Assembly (NCBI RefSeq): GCF_028858725.1
Contig: NC_084781.1
Span: 3,356,513-3,420,512 of the forward strand
Origin: Colius striatus
Taxonomy: Eukaryota > Chordata > Aves > Coliiformes > Coliidae
Direction: 5' to 3'
Length of the DNA: 64,000 nucleotides
The notes under the pieces are model-generated. The model saw nothing but the letters and a program-made list of their open reading frames with translations, was not told where the DNA came from and ran no database searches. The position numbers and the translations under genes are program-made. Numbering within the stretch: the stretch's first letter is position 1; each line of letters starts with the position of its first letter. This document shows, piece by piece, positions 48,301 to 57,100 of this stretch.

Positions 48301-50159
48301 TACACAAGTCCTTATGCCCACAGCTAGCAAAAAGTAGTCTGAAGAGGGCCAAAAGTTGGTGGCTGTAATATATTTCAGTACCGGACTTGGACATATTTCT
48401 TCCTGGCTCCTTATCTAAGACTGCAGGCCAAATCAGTTCTGGAAGGATCTAATTCCCTACTGTAAATACTGCACCATGCTGAAGGTTTATTTCCCCAAGG
48501 AAGAGTTTTGATATGGCTTCTCTCAAGCTTGTGACCCAGACCAGTCAGAGGAGTGATAGCTGTGCTCTAATAATCTCATACTCTGCATGGGGAGAGGAGA
48601 CCAGCACAATTAAATGCCTACAGGTGTTTTTGTCCAATAGGTTAGGTGCCTTTGGCATAATGAGGTCTATAACTGAGTGAACACAGCTCACTGCACAATT
48701 AGTTTAAAGCATCAGGACATGCATAGAAAACATACGCAGAAGAGTAGGCTCTCTACAGGAAGTCTCACTAGTTGGGAGAACCTAATTTTGGGATTAAAAA
48801 CAACCCTTTTGGAATGCACATTAAAACGTTAAACAACAGCATTAGCATCAGAAACAAGCCTTGATGTCCTTACAGGATCTGTAGAAGAGCTAATATATGC
48901 AAACCCAAGATTCTCACCCAGATAGACTTGTTCGACTGTTAAATGTTGCTTTCCAGCACAAGTCCTGCCTTCTTTTTTTCCCCCAGTTTGGCTTGTTTTT
49001 CAGCAAAAGCTCCACATAACCCTAGCTCAATGCAGCTGAGGGTTGGCTTACAGTGGACTTGACAGTGGTAGATAAAGTCTGAATTCCCAGGGCACTGCAA
49101 ACAAGAGGCACTTCCTTGTTACTAAGGAACACGCTGAAGGCATCTGACAGGGGAGGTTTAAAATGAACTTTATAATTGCCACGGGAAGCAGTGCAGGAGG
49201 CACACAGAAAGGTAGTGCACAGGGGCCAGAGCAGAAGAGCCCAGAAAAGGGTCAGTTAATCTCTTTGCAGAGTTAGTCTTGTGCAAACATACTGCAATCT
49301 TTGTACCCTGTGCTGAAGGGGAACTTGGAGAGAAAAAATCCCAGTCATGACAAATGATGGAATAAGCACAGATCTATCATCTCAGCAATGAGCAGAGTTG
49401 CTCTCTGCTTTCATTCATCTGCTCTTCATCTTTCTCAGCACCTCCCCTCCAAAATCCCACAGTTTTTCTTGTCCCAGAAATGAGATCTTTTCCTTTATTT
49501 CAGCTACAAGACTCCAGCAAAACCCGATTGCGTCAACTACATCCGGACAAATGATGAGGTAACAAATGCTTTGCATTTAACATCTCTCCATTCAGGAAGG
49601 GAAGAAGGTGGGCAGAGGACTCCTAGCTTTTTTAAGGCCTACAGACTTTCTTAGGGTGGGCACCACTCAAAAGCAAGGGTGTAGAACTGAGAGAAAACAG
49701 AAGGGTAAAGGCTGAGTCATTTCCTTCGAAACGATGAACGGCTTAAGTTGCCTTCGGTGGCTGATGCCCAGAGCTATCGAATGCAGCTCTGCTCTGTCAT
49801 CTTACAGCTTGACCCCCTTAGGATGAGTTTCATTGGATTAAGTGGGCAGGCCATGATGCTTCTACAAGAGAATTTGCATTTTGGGATTTGAATAGATCAC
49901 TAAGCTTAAGAGCAGAAAAAGCCTCTCCCTCTTAGCAGAGATGCTTGAAGAGGGAATGAGAAAGTCCCGTCACGCCTCGCTGTGTGAGGACAGGACGTGG
50001 CCAGTATGACTGGTGTGTCCTTCTCTCTGGCTGGAAGGGGGAGCTACCTAGACCACAGCAGGGACAAAGAGTTGCCTGCAGAGCCACTAGATCCTTCCCA
50101 CATGCAGCACTGTTTCGTTGCAGGGTGACTTCAGACACAAGTCTTCATTTGTCATATAA
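24293..50159 (+). CDS. JAM3: JAM3, junctional adhesion molecule C (complete, 9 coding exons)
   Basis: Joined exons 24293-24338, 45274-45339, 46179-46292, 46933-47085, 47291-47493, 47760-47859, 48146-48275, 49504-49558 and 50124-50159 give 903 nt, 300 residues plus stop, with every junction in phase and flanked by GT/AG. The protein is a type I membrane Ig-superfamily adhesion receptor. It has a leucine-rich signal peptide (about 1-21), a V-type Ig domain (Cys43-Cys105), a C2-type Ig domain (Cys150-Cys209, plus the extra pair Cys134/Cys220 seen in human JAM3), and one transmembrane helix (about 232-256) followed by CCAYRRGY. The cytoplasmic tail ends in SSFVI, a PDZ-binding terminus. The RIE dimerisation motif (54-56) and the N-glycosylation sequons NTT (94) and NSS (182) sit where human JAM3 has them. 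Known family roles are homophilic and JAM2 binding at tight junctions, leukocyte transmigration and spermatid polarity. Human JAM3 is 310 residues; the bird is shorter mainly in the signal peptide. Identity is based on recall of the human protein. Confidence 0.97.
24480..25310. repeat. Large minisatellite at the start of JAM3 intron 1 (about 34-bp units, 68-bp dimers)
   Basis: GGGATGCT recurs at 24792, 24823, 24860, 24891, 24928, 24960, 24997 and 25029, with spacing alternating 31-32 and 37. The two linkers (CCCGACCCTTGTCC and CCTTTGAGCCCAGGGAAGGA types) alternate, so the true unit is a 68-69-bp dimer. The left part (before about 24750) is more degenerate. The array starts about 140 bp after the exon 1 donor. 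Confidence 0.9.
28138..28154. repeat. (TG)n microsatellite
   Basis: Eight TG dinucleotides in JAM3 intron 1. Short. Confidence 0.8.
28452..28472. promoter_or_regulatory. Perfect palindrome with two TAATTA homeodomain cores
   Basis: ATGTAATTA-GGA-TAATTACAT has 9-bp arms that are exact reverse complements around a 3-bp centre. Each arm carries TAATTA, the core bound by many homeodomain proteins. It lies in JAM3 intron 1 in AT-rich, repeat-free DNA. Enhancer function is an inference. Confidence 0.4.
41228..41265. repeat. 15-bp tandem repeat, about 2.5 copies
   Basis: TTTAAACCTGGAGAT is repeated and then trails into TTTAAACAGGTTTAAGG. It lies within JAM3 intron 1. Confidence 0.8.
42160..42395 (-). 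mobile_element. CR1 LINE fragment in JAM3 intron 1, reverse orientation
   Basis: It begins AGGGCTCCCTCACCTCAACA and continues through TTCTCTTCTCCAGGCTAAAC (complement of the CR1 LFSLEK region) to AGAAATGCTCCAGTTCCCTC. The extreme 3' tail is missing. It is more diverged than the 7.8-kb copy. Confidence 0.85.
42396..45273 (+). other. JAM3 intron 1, 3' part
   Basis: Holds the 34-bp minisatellite at 43089-43553, otherwise unique non-coding DNA up to the exon 2 acceptor. Confidence 0.7.
43089..43553. repeat. 34-bp minisatellite, 13.7 copies, in JAM3 intron 1
   Basis: The unit begins TAGCACATACAGATCTGGTA and ends GGTATTTGGAGATG, 34 bp, with starts every 34 bp from 43089 to 43531. Copies differ at few sites: AAG start in copies 3 and 14, CAG in copy 10, AGGTCT in copies 6 and 13. 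The array therefore looks young or homogenised. It has no spacers, so it is not a CRISPR-like array. The - strand is free of stops across it and yields false ORFs. Confidence 0.97.
45274..45339 (+). CDS. JAM3: JAM3 coding exon 2
   Basis: The acceptor is TTTTTCCAG and the donor AGA|GTGAGT; the exon is 66 nt, phase 1 to phase 1. It encodes the end of the signal peptide and the mature N-terminus (about [16 protein letters not shown]). The PVVQEF core is shared with human JAM3. Confidence 0.95.
46179..46292 (+). CDS. JAM3: JAM3 coding exon 3 (V domain, first half)
   Basis: 114 nt, phase 1 to phase 1, acceptor TCCTGCTAG. It encodes VELSCIIK, with the first V-domain cysteine (Cys43), then DPRIEWKKI, which contains the RIE cis-dimerisation motif, and YVFFDNK. 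Almost every residue around the motif matches human JAM3. Confidence 0.97.
46933..47085 (+). CDS. JAM3: JAM3 coding exon 4 (V domain, second half)
   Basis: 153 nt, phase 1 to phase 1. It encodes [10 protein letters not shown], the sequon NTT (Asn94), the canonical D-x-A-x-Y-x-C motif (DTATYRC, Cys105) and the IDEI strand leading to LTVQ. Confidence 0.97.
47291..47493 (+). CDS. JAM3: JAM3 coding exon 5 (C2 domain, first part)
   Basis: 203 nt, from phase 1 to phase 0; acceptor TTTCCTACAG, donor CTG|GTAATG. It encodes VPKAVPVGK, the C2-domain cysteine in LHCHE (Cys150), YSWYRN and the sequon NSS (Asn182). The reading frame stays open past the donor into the intron, so an ORF-only view would overextend this exon. 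Confidence 0.97.
47760..47859 (+). CDS. JAM3: JAM3 coding exon 6 (C2 domain, second part)
   Basis: 100 nt, phase 0 to phase 1. It encodes [15 protein letters not shown] (Cys209), IATNDAG and KCEEQEMEV with the extra conserved Cys220. Donor is TCT|GTGAGT. Confidence 0.97.
48146..48275 (+). CDS. JAM3: JAM3 coding exon 7 (transmembrane helix)
   Basis: 130 nt, phase 1 to phase 2. It encodes [20 protein letters not shown] and the remainder of one hydrophobic helix, followed by [10 protein letters not shown]. The two cysteines at the inner membrane face are candidate palmitoylation sites, by analogy with the family. Confidence 0.97.
49504..49558 (+). CDS. JAM3: JAM3 coding exon 8 (cytoplasmic tail)
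   Basis: 55 nt, phase 2 to phase 0. It encodes [19 protein letters not shown], aligning with the human tail. The junctional serine corresponds to the tail serine reported as a regulatory phosphosite in human JAM-C. A cysteine (280) replaces the glycine of the human protein. Confidence 0.96.
50124..50159 (+). CDS. JAM3: JAM3 coding exon 9 (C-terminus, stop)
   Basis: The acceptor is TTTCGTTGCAG. The exon encodes [11 protein letters not shown] then TAA at 50157-50159. These last 11 residues, including the class II PDZ-binding end, match human JAM3. The 3' UTR follows. Confidence 0.97.
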   Translation, partial: GDFRHKSSFVI

Positions 50160-51299
50160 GACGCCAAAAGAATACTGCAAACCAGCGAAAGCAAGTGTGA
50201 AAATACCTCCTCCAGGAACTCAAAGCGAGAGCAAAAGAATTAAGTGTGCTTGGAAGAGTTTGGAACACACAAGAACTTGATAGCTAGCTATCTGTATATC
50301 CTTTTTTTCTTTGCCAAAGTTTAAAGTAACTCCTCACTGCCCAACTTGCATCTCCCCTGCCTCCGGAGATACCGACAGGACCACTGAAACCTGTCCTTGG
50401 ACTAAGGAAGCGTTTTAATCCTTCCCAAGAGACTGGGCTGTGGAAGTTTGTGGAATTGCCTTCTATTTGTGCTGCAGGGACACAACCACAACGTGCAAAG
50501 CAACCAGGGGAACAGTGTTAGGTAAATGTGTAGTAGGCATTACTAGTAGATAAAAAAACAAAGGTGCTGACACAGCAATAGGTGGACTTCAAAGAACAAG
50601 ATTTATCCATGCAAGAGGGAATCTTCCTCTCAGCAGCTTGTTGCCCAAGCCTGGCCTGTGACTTTTACACCTTTGTGATTGTCTGGCACTTTGGACTCCA
50701 AGTGCTGAGGTGCAGAACAGGGTGTCTGAATAGTCTGCAGTGACAGAAATTGATACAGTAAATGCAACTAAATGTCCTCAGCCCTTTTGCAAACTTACTG
50801 ACTCGCCCTTACTCCCCTTCCCCTGAGCCATGGGCAGCGTCAGGCCGGGATTGCTGCTGTTCACTGCTTTACAGACAGCTCCCTGTAAGCAGGTAACCCC
50901 TCATCCTAATCTGCACAAAGCAGGCTTGCCTCTTGTGTCTTTTGGTGTTTTAAAGAGGCTTCCAGTGGAGGCAGAGGACCTAGTGCTAAGACACCCTTTT
51001 CAGGAAAATTAAAGCCAAATACTTCCAGGGCCTAAGATAGCCACAAAAGGTACTGAGACAGCTTCCAGCTTTTTTTACCTTCTCCATTTGTTTTATAAAA
51101 CCCCACCTTCTAAATTTTTTGCAAAGATCTATTTTGATTACTTCAGAAAAGGTAACATTTCTATTTAAAGTGTAAATACGTGATGCCAGCAGCGTTTCAG
51201 TAACGTGGCTATTTTTTTACTTCCTAAGCTACAGAGAGGAGCTCAACTGTCTCCCCAGTGGGACACTGTCAGGAGCATATCAGTATTACTGCAAAGTGT

Positions 51300-51305
51300 A
51301 ATAAA
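51300..51305 (+). terminator. Candidate JAM3 poly(A) signal AATAAA
   Basis: Canonical hexamer 1.14 kb after the JAM3 stop. It could give a short 3' UTR isoform. No transcript evidence is available. Confidence 0.3.
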
Positions 51306-51827
51306 AAACTGCAGGTGGAACAGCAGCTCTTTCCTCTTAAGCTAGCTTCAGCAATTTCCTTGTCACAAGAGGTCTTACCAGACACAGAAGAGAGTCACTC
51401 AGGGATAGTTTTTGTACATTTATGGCAGGAGCTATCAACTTTTTTATATGTAGAACTTCAGTTTTCTTGCCAGTGACCAACACTTGGTTTTTGTTGTTGC
51501 AAGCAATAGCCAGGGATGGCTTTTGGATTGAGTTCCAACAAGGGTGACAGAGTGACTTCAACATTTGCTACCCCTCTGCAAGTTCCCTAAAGCACTAACA
51601 AAGTGTGACAGCTACGGCAACCTTACAGGTTTAAGCTGCATAGCCAACTGTTTCTGGAGTTGGGGAAGCAAAAGCTCAAAACAAAAGCACTTTTGTAGTG
51701 TCAGTTGCAACTTTTCTCTAGATGGTAAATAAGAAAACAAATCTAGTTCTCTTGGCTTTAGAGAGAAGAACTGGAAACACGTGTTTCCCAGAAACATCCA
51801 CGGTGAGAGTGTTGAACAGCACTGGGA

Positions 51828-51833
51828 AATAAA
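51828..51833 (+). terminator. Candidate JAM3 poly(A) signal AATAAA
   Basis: Canonical hexamer 1.67 kb after the stop codon. A T-rich stretch and GT-containing sequence follow within about 60 bp, which makes it plausible. Confidence 0.35.
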
Positions 51834-53590
51834 AGACTGCAAGATGTGGATGCAACACTAGAACTGTGCTGTGGTTGAAGAATGTTTTTTTTTAATGTAG
51901 CATAATTTAGTGTTCTTGTATTTCCAATTTGAATTGAGTTGTCTTAACTTTTCCTGTATACAGTATTTTGGATACTTGACGATTTGGACTGTCAGTGTTA
52001 TTTTTTAGTGTTCTGCATTAATCTGCTTTGTTTCCTTGGGACCTCGCTGGATATGCCATTGCTGCATTTGGTTTGCCTATGCAAAGTGTTACCACTTCTC
52101 CTTTTGCTAATCAAAGTGGAAAAAAAAAGGATGGGGCAGCAATAAGCATCAGTTCTGTCTTGCCACTACACTATGGTTACCTTCTTAAGTCATGCTCTTC
52201 AACCAAGCCACGTGGTACTGCTCGTTGGCTGCACACTGCCTCTAATCATTACGACAGCAGCGAGTGTAACATTCCTTTGCACCTTCTGTACATCCACTGC
52301 TCCTTTCCTATGCTGCTTGTAGAACTCTTGTAATAAGGGAGAGAAAGAAGAGGTTTGAATCAGGGTAGCTGTGGGCACCATGGGAGCACAATCTACAGTC
52401 TCAGCACGAGCCAAAGGCAGCCTTCATGTGAAAAGCCAGCGAGCTAAAAGCTCTTATTTTTCAGTTCTAAAATGTGACAGTGGCATCTCTAACGAGAGAA
52501 GGGGAGATGATCCCCCTGATAGAGCTCACGAGATCTGATGGATGGAACTCATTGTTATCATTGTGAATAAGATTCAGGTTTGTACTAATGTATGACGTTT
52601 AACTTTGCCAAGAAGGTTTTACATAAATACCAAGCTATAAAGCATCCTTGTAGGGTTGGTGGTTTGGTTTGCTTTGCTTTTGGTGGGGTTATTTTAAACA
52701 GTTCTTCTGGTTCTTCTCTAGGGAAGATGGATTAATACACACAGGGCTCATCTCAGTGTTGCTCAGAATGGAAGAGCACAAATTAGGAAGTAAACTATTC
52801 CAATTTACCATTCAAAGTGATATTTGAAGGCAGGAGGGAAGGTACAAAAGAAATGGCTGTGGCCACAACTGACCATTGCTCAAGCCAAAGCCCTTGTGCC
52901 CAAGTTTTGACTTTTTTGAGAATGAAATTTAACCTGACTGCAAGGTTTCTCTGCTCTTCAAAACAGGAGGAAAGTGAGAGCAAATTATGAGGTTCTAGTG
53001 CAGCTGGAAGGGCTGTGGCAAAAGCAGACTTGGGCTCTTTGCACTAGTGCAGATAAGCCTGCTTTGCTTCTGTTGTTTGTGAGACAAACCAGACTCCATT
53101 TGCAACTTTCAATGCAATCCAGGGCAAGAGCTCAGTAATAGGAGTTAGCAACAGAAAGACTACAGTTAGGTTGACATGGCACCAGAGAGACTCAGGAACA
53201 GTCAGATTCCACCACTTACACAGTGTGTTAATGATAAACAGGTGACCTGTGCAGAGCATAGGACTTACCAGCCTTGATGTTCCTGAGTTACTCATGTCCT
53301 GCTTGCAGTCAAGTAAGAGTCTACATTTAAAAGCTGCTGGGTCCAACGTTAATTGAACTGAGTGCCTAAGATCCCAAGGATGCAGCAGAAGAGACTTAGA
53401 GGCTGTAGAAATCTATAGAAAGAAATAATTCCTCTGTCAGATGAAGAAGAGGGGAGAAGCTGTGGGTGGAATTAATTCTGTAACCATTTATTTTCATAAA
53501 GTGTTAATAGCTGGAAATAACATAGTTCTAGAATGGAAATATTCCATATAAAAGAACATTCAGGCTGTTCATACACACAGGAGTTTGCAC

Positions 53591-53596
53591 AATAAA
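53591..53596 (+). terminator. Candidate distal JAM3 poly(A) signal AATAAA
   Basis: Canonical hexamer followed by GT-rich DNA (GAGGTGATGTAGCGTG, then GGGGTGTGG). If used, the JAM3 3' UTR would be about 3.4 kb and would end just short of the NCAPD3 poly(A) site on the other strand. Confidence 0.35.
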
Positions 53597-53744
53597 TAAG
53601 AGGTGATGTAGCGTGCAATTACCAGATTTAGGGGTGTGGCAGTCACAAGCTGTTGTACCTTTGTGGAAATTAAAGCAACTCTGGGTTATAACCAAGAGGG
53701 ACAATGAGGGATGGAGTGAATAAGCTGAGCCACTCACTTCCCTG

Positions 53745-54082
53745 CAAGCTGTGATAAATGCATTTATTGCTAAGCTTGTGGCAACATTATGCTCTTACTT
53801 TTCTAAATGGACAAATTATACATCCTGTGAGTGAAAAGCAATCCTCCCTTTATATTGCAGCTTTCTAGCACTCCAGTGAGCTTTGGCAACAGCAGCCACT
53901 TACAATACATACATGGGCTAATGCAGGCTTTGTATGCCCATGTTCCAGACAGCTTCATGTAAAAACCATGGATGAGCAGATATAGGGAAGGAAGGACACG
54001 TGTCACCATGATTTATAATTACAAAAGGAAAGGACAGATTTCAGGCAACATGATGATTCTGTACAAAAGTTCAATGAGAGGA
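53745..54082 (-). other. NCAPD3: NCAPD3 3' UTR
   Basis: AT-rich non-coding sequence between the NCAPD3 stop and its first AATAAA. The end is set about 18 nt past the hexamer. Confidence 0.5.
53763..53768 (-). terminator. NCAPD3: NCAPD3 poly(A) signal AATAAA
   Basis: On the - strand, AATAAA lies 315 nt after the stop codon, giving a short 3' UTR (about 54082-53745). It is the first canonical hexamer downstream of the gene. Confidence 0.6.
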
Positions 54083-54194
54083 TCAGTTGTCTGGTTTCAG
54101 GGGTGTTCTCCGCTGGGACCGTCTCAGAGCGACACTTTGGCTGCTCTTTTTCCTTGCTGGGGATTCTACTTTCCACTCCTGTGGCAGAGACAGG
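54083..54194 (-). CDS. NCAPD3: NCAPD3 last coding exon (stop)
   Basis: 112 nt from acceptor TTCCTTCCAG. Read in phase 2 it encodes [16 protein letters not shown], then [15 protein letters not shown] and TGA. The human end has QQWNVRSPAR and RRSLRKTPLK at the same places. The longest open frame here is a different one and is not the real frame. Confidence 0.9.
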
Positions 54195-57100
54195 CTGGAA
54201 GGAAGCAGAATGACCAGTTACTTTCAAGCACTTGACCAGTCTCTCACTGGGATTGCTGGGTCAGATCTGTGTTGGACTTACGGTTTCTCTGGTGATGTCA
54301 AACAGATAATATCTCTTGGCTCATCCTCAGCCCCTTTCTTCTCTGCAAATAATGCATATATTTTAAAAACAAACCCCCCAGATCTGATACTTTGGGGTTC
54401 TTTCCCACCCCCCTCAAGTCAGGATCACCAGGGTAACTTGCCTGTAGCTGAGCCGGGCGTGTGCGTCAGGCTGATGTAACTGACCCCAGCACCGAACGTC
54501 AAGTCATTAATGGTCTCTGCAAGAGAAAGCACATATTAGCAGCCAGCCTGTGGCACAGCCAGAGGGCAAGGCATGCTGTACTACACCACCTCAAGTGTCA
54601 TGGAGTAAATTTATCCAGTTAAGTGCAAGCACATCCACATCTCTCTTGTCCAGCCCAGCAGATCTCAGTGTCTCCCCTCTGGCCTCAAAACTAGATGCTG
54701 AATCTGATGGGCCATGTGTGTACAGCAGCTTCAGACTCCAAACTTAGAGCCTTCTCTGCATGTGCAGGAAATGAATCTAAAAATGAGACCTCAGTCATGG
54801 GCCTCCTTGTCCACACCTTCTACTGCAGCTTTGCCATCTTTCACTGCAGTGTGTTAGATTCAGACCAGCTGCTTTGCCTCGTGAAGGCAGAACACAGGCC
54901 TCCTGAAGAACGACTGAGGACCTGAAGAGCCCTTCTGCCTGCAGCCAGACAAGAGGAATCACTTGACAAGGGAGCTAGGTAGAATTCTGCTTGTCTGAAT
55001 AGGCCAGAGTTGTCAGCTGTCTCTTTCCTGTCACTCATCTCAGGAGAGATGTCACAATATTCAGATTTCACTTTGCTCGATGCTCTGTTTTATGCTCACG
55101 TGTCCCAGAATCTTTCATAAGGAATTAAGGTAGAAAGTGCTTTTACAGGGAAGGAGTTGGAAGCTCTGCTGAAGGGATTTGTCTCTACAGACTAACTGGG
55201 TTGGCTCTTTAACTGCTTCCTTGTCCTGGAAGGGAATCAGTGAAGCTTATAGTGAAAGTCCAACTTGATCTGCCCTAGCTGACTTCTGTATCTCTCAAGA
55301 CTGACCAGCAAATGTCCTGACTTACTGTCTTACTAAGTTATCTTGGTTAATGAGAAATTCATGTCCAAGGGAGGAAGGAAATGGCAGAGAATGAGAGAAT
55401 GGTCATCAGGCAGGGCTTCCCAAGATGGTACCTTCACAGTGTGTGTTTATGTACCACACTGAAGCCATCTACACTTGCCCAGACTCCCCTGAGCCATTCT
55501 CAAAGCCACAAGAGGACTTGAGGAGGAGACTCAAAAACAGCAGGGGAAGAGAGTGACAGCCAGAACAGTTGAATCAGGTAAAGAGAGGAGACAGATGTTC
55601 TTCAATTGCCAGGTACAAAATGATTTACAAAGAATTGCATCTCCCAATAGTTCAGGATGAAATACCAGAGAAATAAAAATGCTTTATTAGCCAGCACCAC
55701 CACGCAGATGGCTCCACACACGCTAACAGAAGTGATGTTACTGCTCTGTACAGTTTGTCTCCCCACTGAAAGACATGTGCTGCCTCCAAGCAAAGGAGGA
55801 ATTCAGCCCTAGTATCACTGCAGATTAACGTTCTTCCTCCTTTTTCACCATATGGTGCTTAAGAGAAACAGCCGTGTGAGCTTCCAGACAGAGACATGGC
55901 ACTTAAAGATTTCTGCTCTCCAAAAACCATGTTCCCCCCCCTCTAAGATATTTGTTTCTTGCTCAGGCAGCAAAGAGAAACATTGAGGCAGACAAATCTA
56001 ACCAAGCAGGGGAGCACACAGGGAAGGGGAGGGTCATATTTTCCAGTGGATGCACATCAGTGCCGCCGGTTTGCTCCTGCCTGCTTGAGGATGTCAGGTA
56101 TATGCAGACTGCTTTCTTGGCTCTGTGTTGCCTGCTCTCCTCTGTGTGTGCAGGTCAGAAGTTGGCACAGGTACAGGCAAAGAGTGCAGTCAAACACACC
56201 TGCTTCTGGAACCTTGAACCCCCCCTCACAACAGTTCACAACTGCCTAATGAGAGCTGACCTGTCAGATACTCACCTGTACCACTCTGTGAACTCCTCAC
56301 ACTCACAATTCACACTGAAAGGGAGATGCCCTTAAGGCCTTCAGCAGAGAATTGACATAAAGGAAGGGAATGCACTGCTGGAACTCAGCTCCATTTGTGT
56401 TCCACTCTGCCTGCCTCCTGTGCTGGCAGAAAGCCGCCCTGCCGAATGCTGTGGGGCTGTCAGAAAGCATTCCACTGAAACCTGACTGCTCAAGGTCGGG
56501 TTTTGTGAGATGGCACTTCAGCTGCCATGGACATCAGCACAGCAGACTCTCACTATTTGTGTGTTAAGAGATTCCTCTTGGTCTATTTTTGCTTTCATTT
56601 CCACGGCAGAGTAAAAACATAAACCCAAATTACTCCTTCTCCAATGCTCTTTCTTATGGTAGAACACACACACTCTGTGCAGGTTATTAATCCTACTTGA
56701 GCAGATCTCTGTGTTCCCTTGCAATTGTCACAGCTCACTGCCTGTTCTAGAAGCAGGCCATAGTTCATCTGAGATCCTTTGTTTGGAACACAGAAAACCC
56801 CTATCTTAGAGCTGAAAAGGACCAGACCTTGAGTATCTCCATCCACAGCAGGGTTCTGTTATTCAGTCTAAAAAGGCTAAACTATGCTTCCAGGGTTAAA
56901 GAGAGCAAAATGACAATGTAACAGAATCCTGCACACTCCAGGCAATCCAGCTATTGAGGAACCACAACAACATGCCTCCTTTGCACCCCCAGAGCTCTTG
57001 AAGAAAGAAAGGGAAGTAGCTATGGTACTTCAGCAGCCCAAAATAAATGCTCTCCTACTGTAATACTGTGTGATGCATTCATGGGGACTGTATTGGACTG

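Larger units (their letters stand above)
45340..50123 (+). other. JAM3: JAM3 introns 2-8
   Basis: Introns of 839, 640, 205, 266, 286, 1228 and 565 bp separate exons 2-9. They hold no interspersed repeat or nested gene that I can recognise. Confidence 0.8.
50160..52640 (+). other. JAM3: JAM3 3' UTR (end uncertain)
   Basis: After the stop codon there is AT-rich, unique-looking sequence with no coding potential on either strand. The human transcript has a long 3' UTR of a few kb, so a similar length is expected. Possible poly(A) signals are AATAAA at 51300 and 51828, a variant TATAAA near 52635, and AATAAA at 53591. I placed the end near the variant site only as a middle estimate. Confidence 0.55.

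Noticed and set aside
54003-54227. 75-codon - strand frame over the NCAPD3 last exon
   Set aside because: It is in the wrong frame; the frame matching the human C-terminus ends at TGA 54085-54083.
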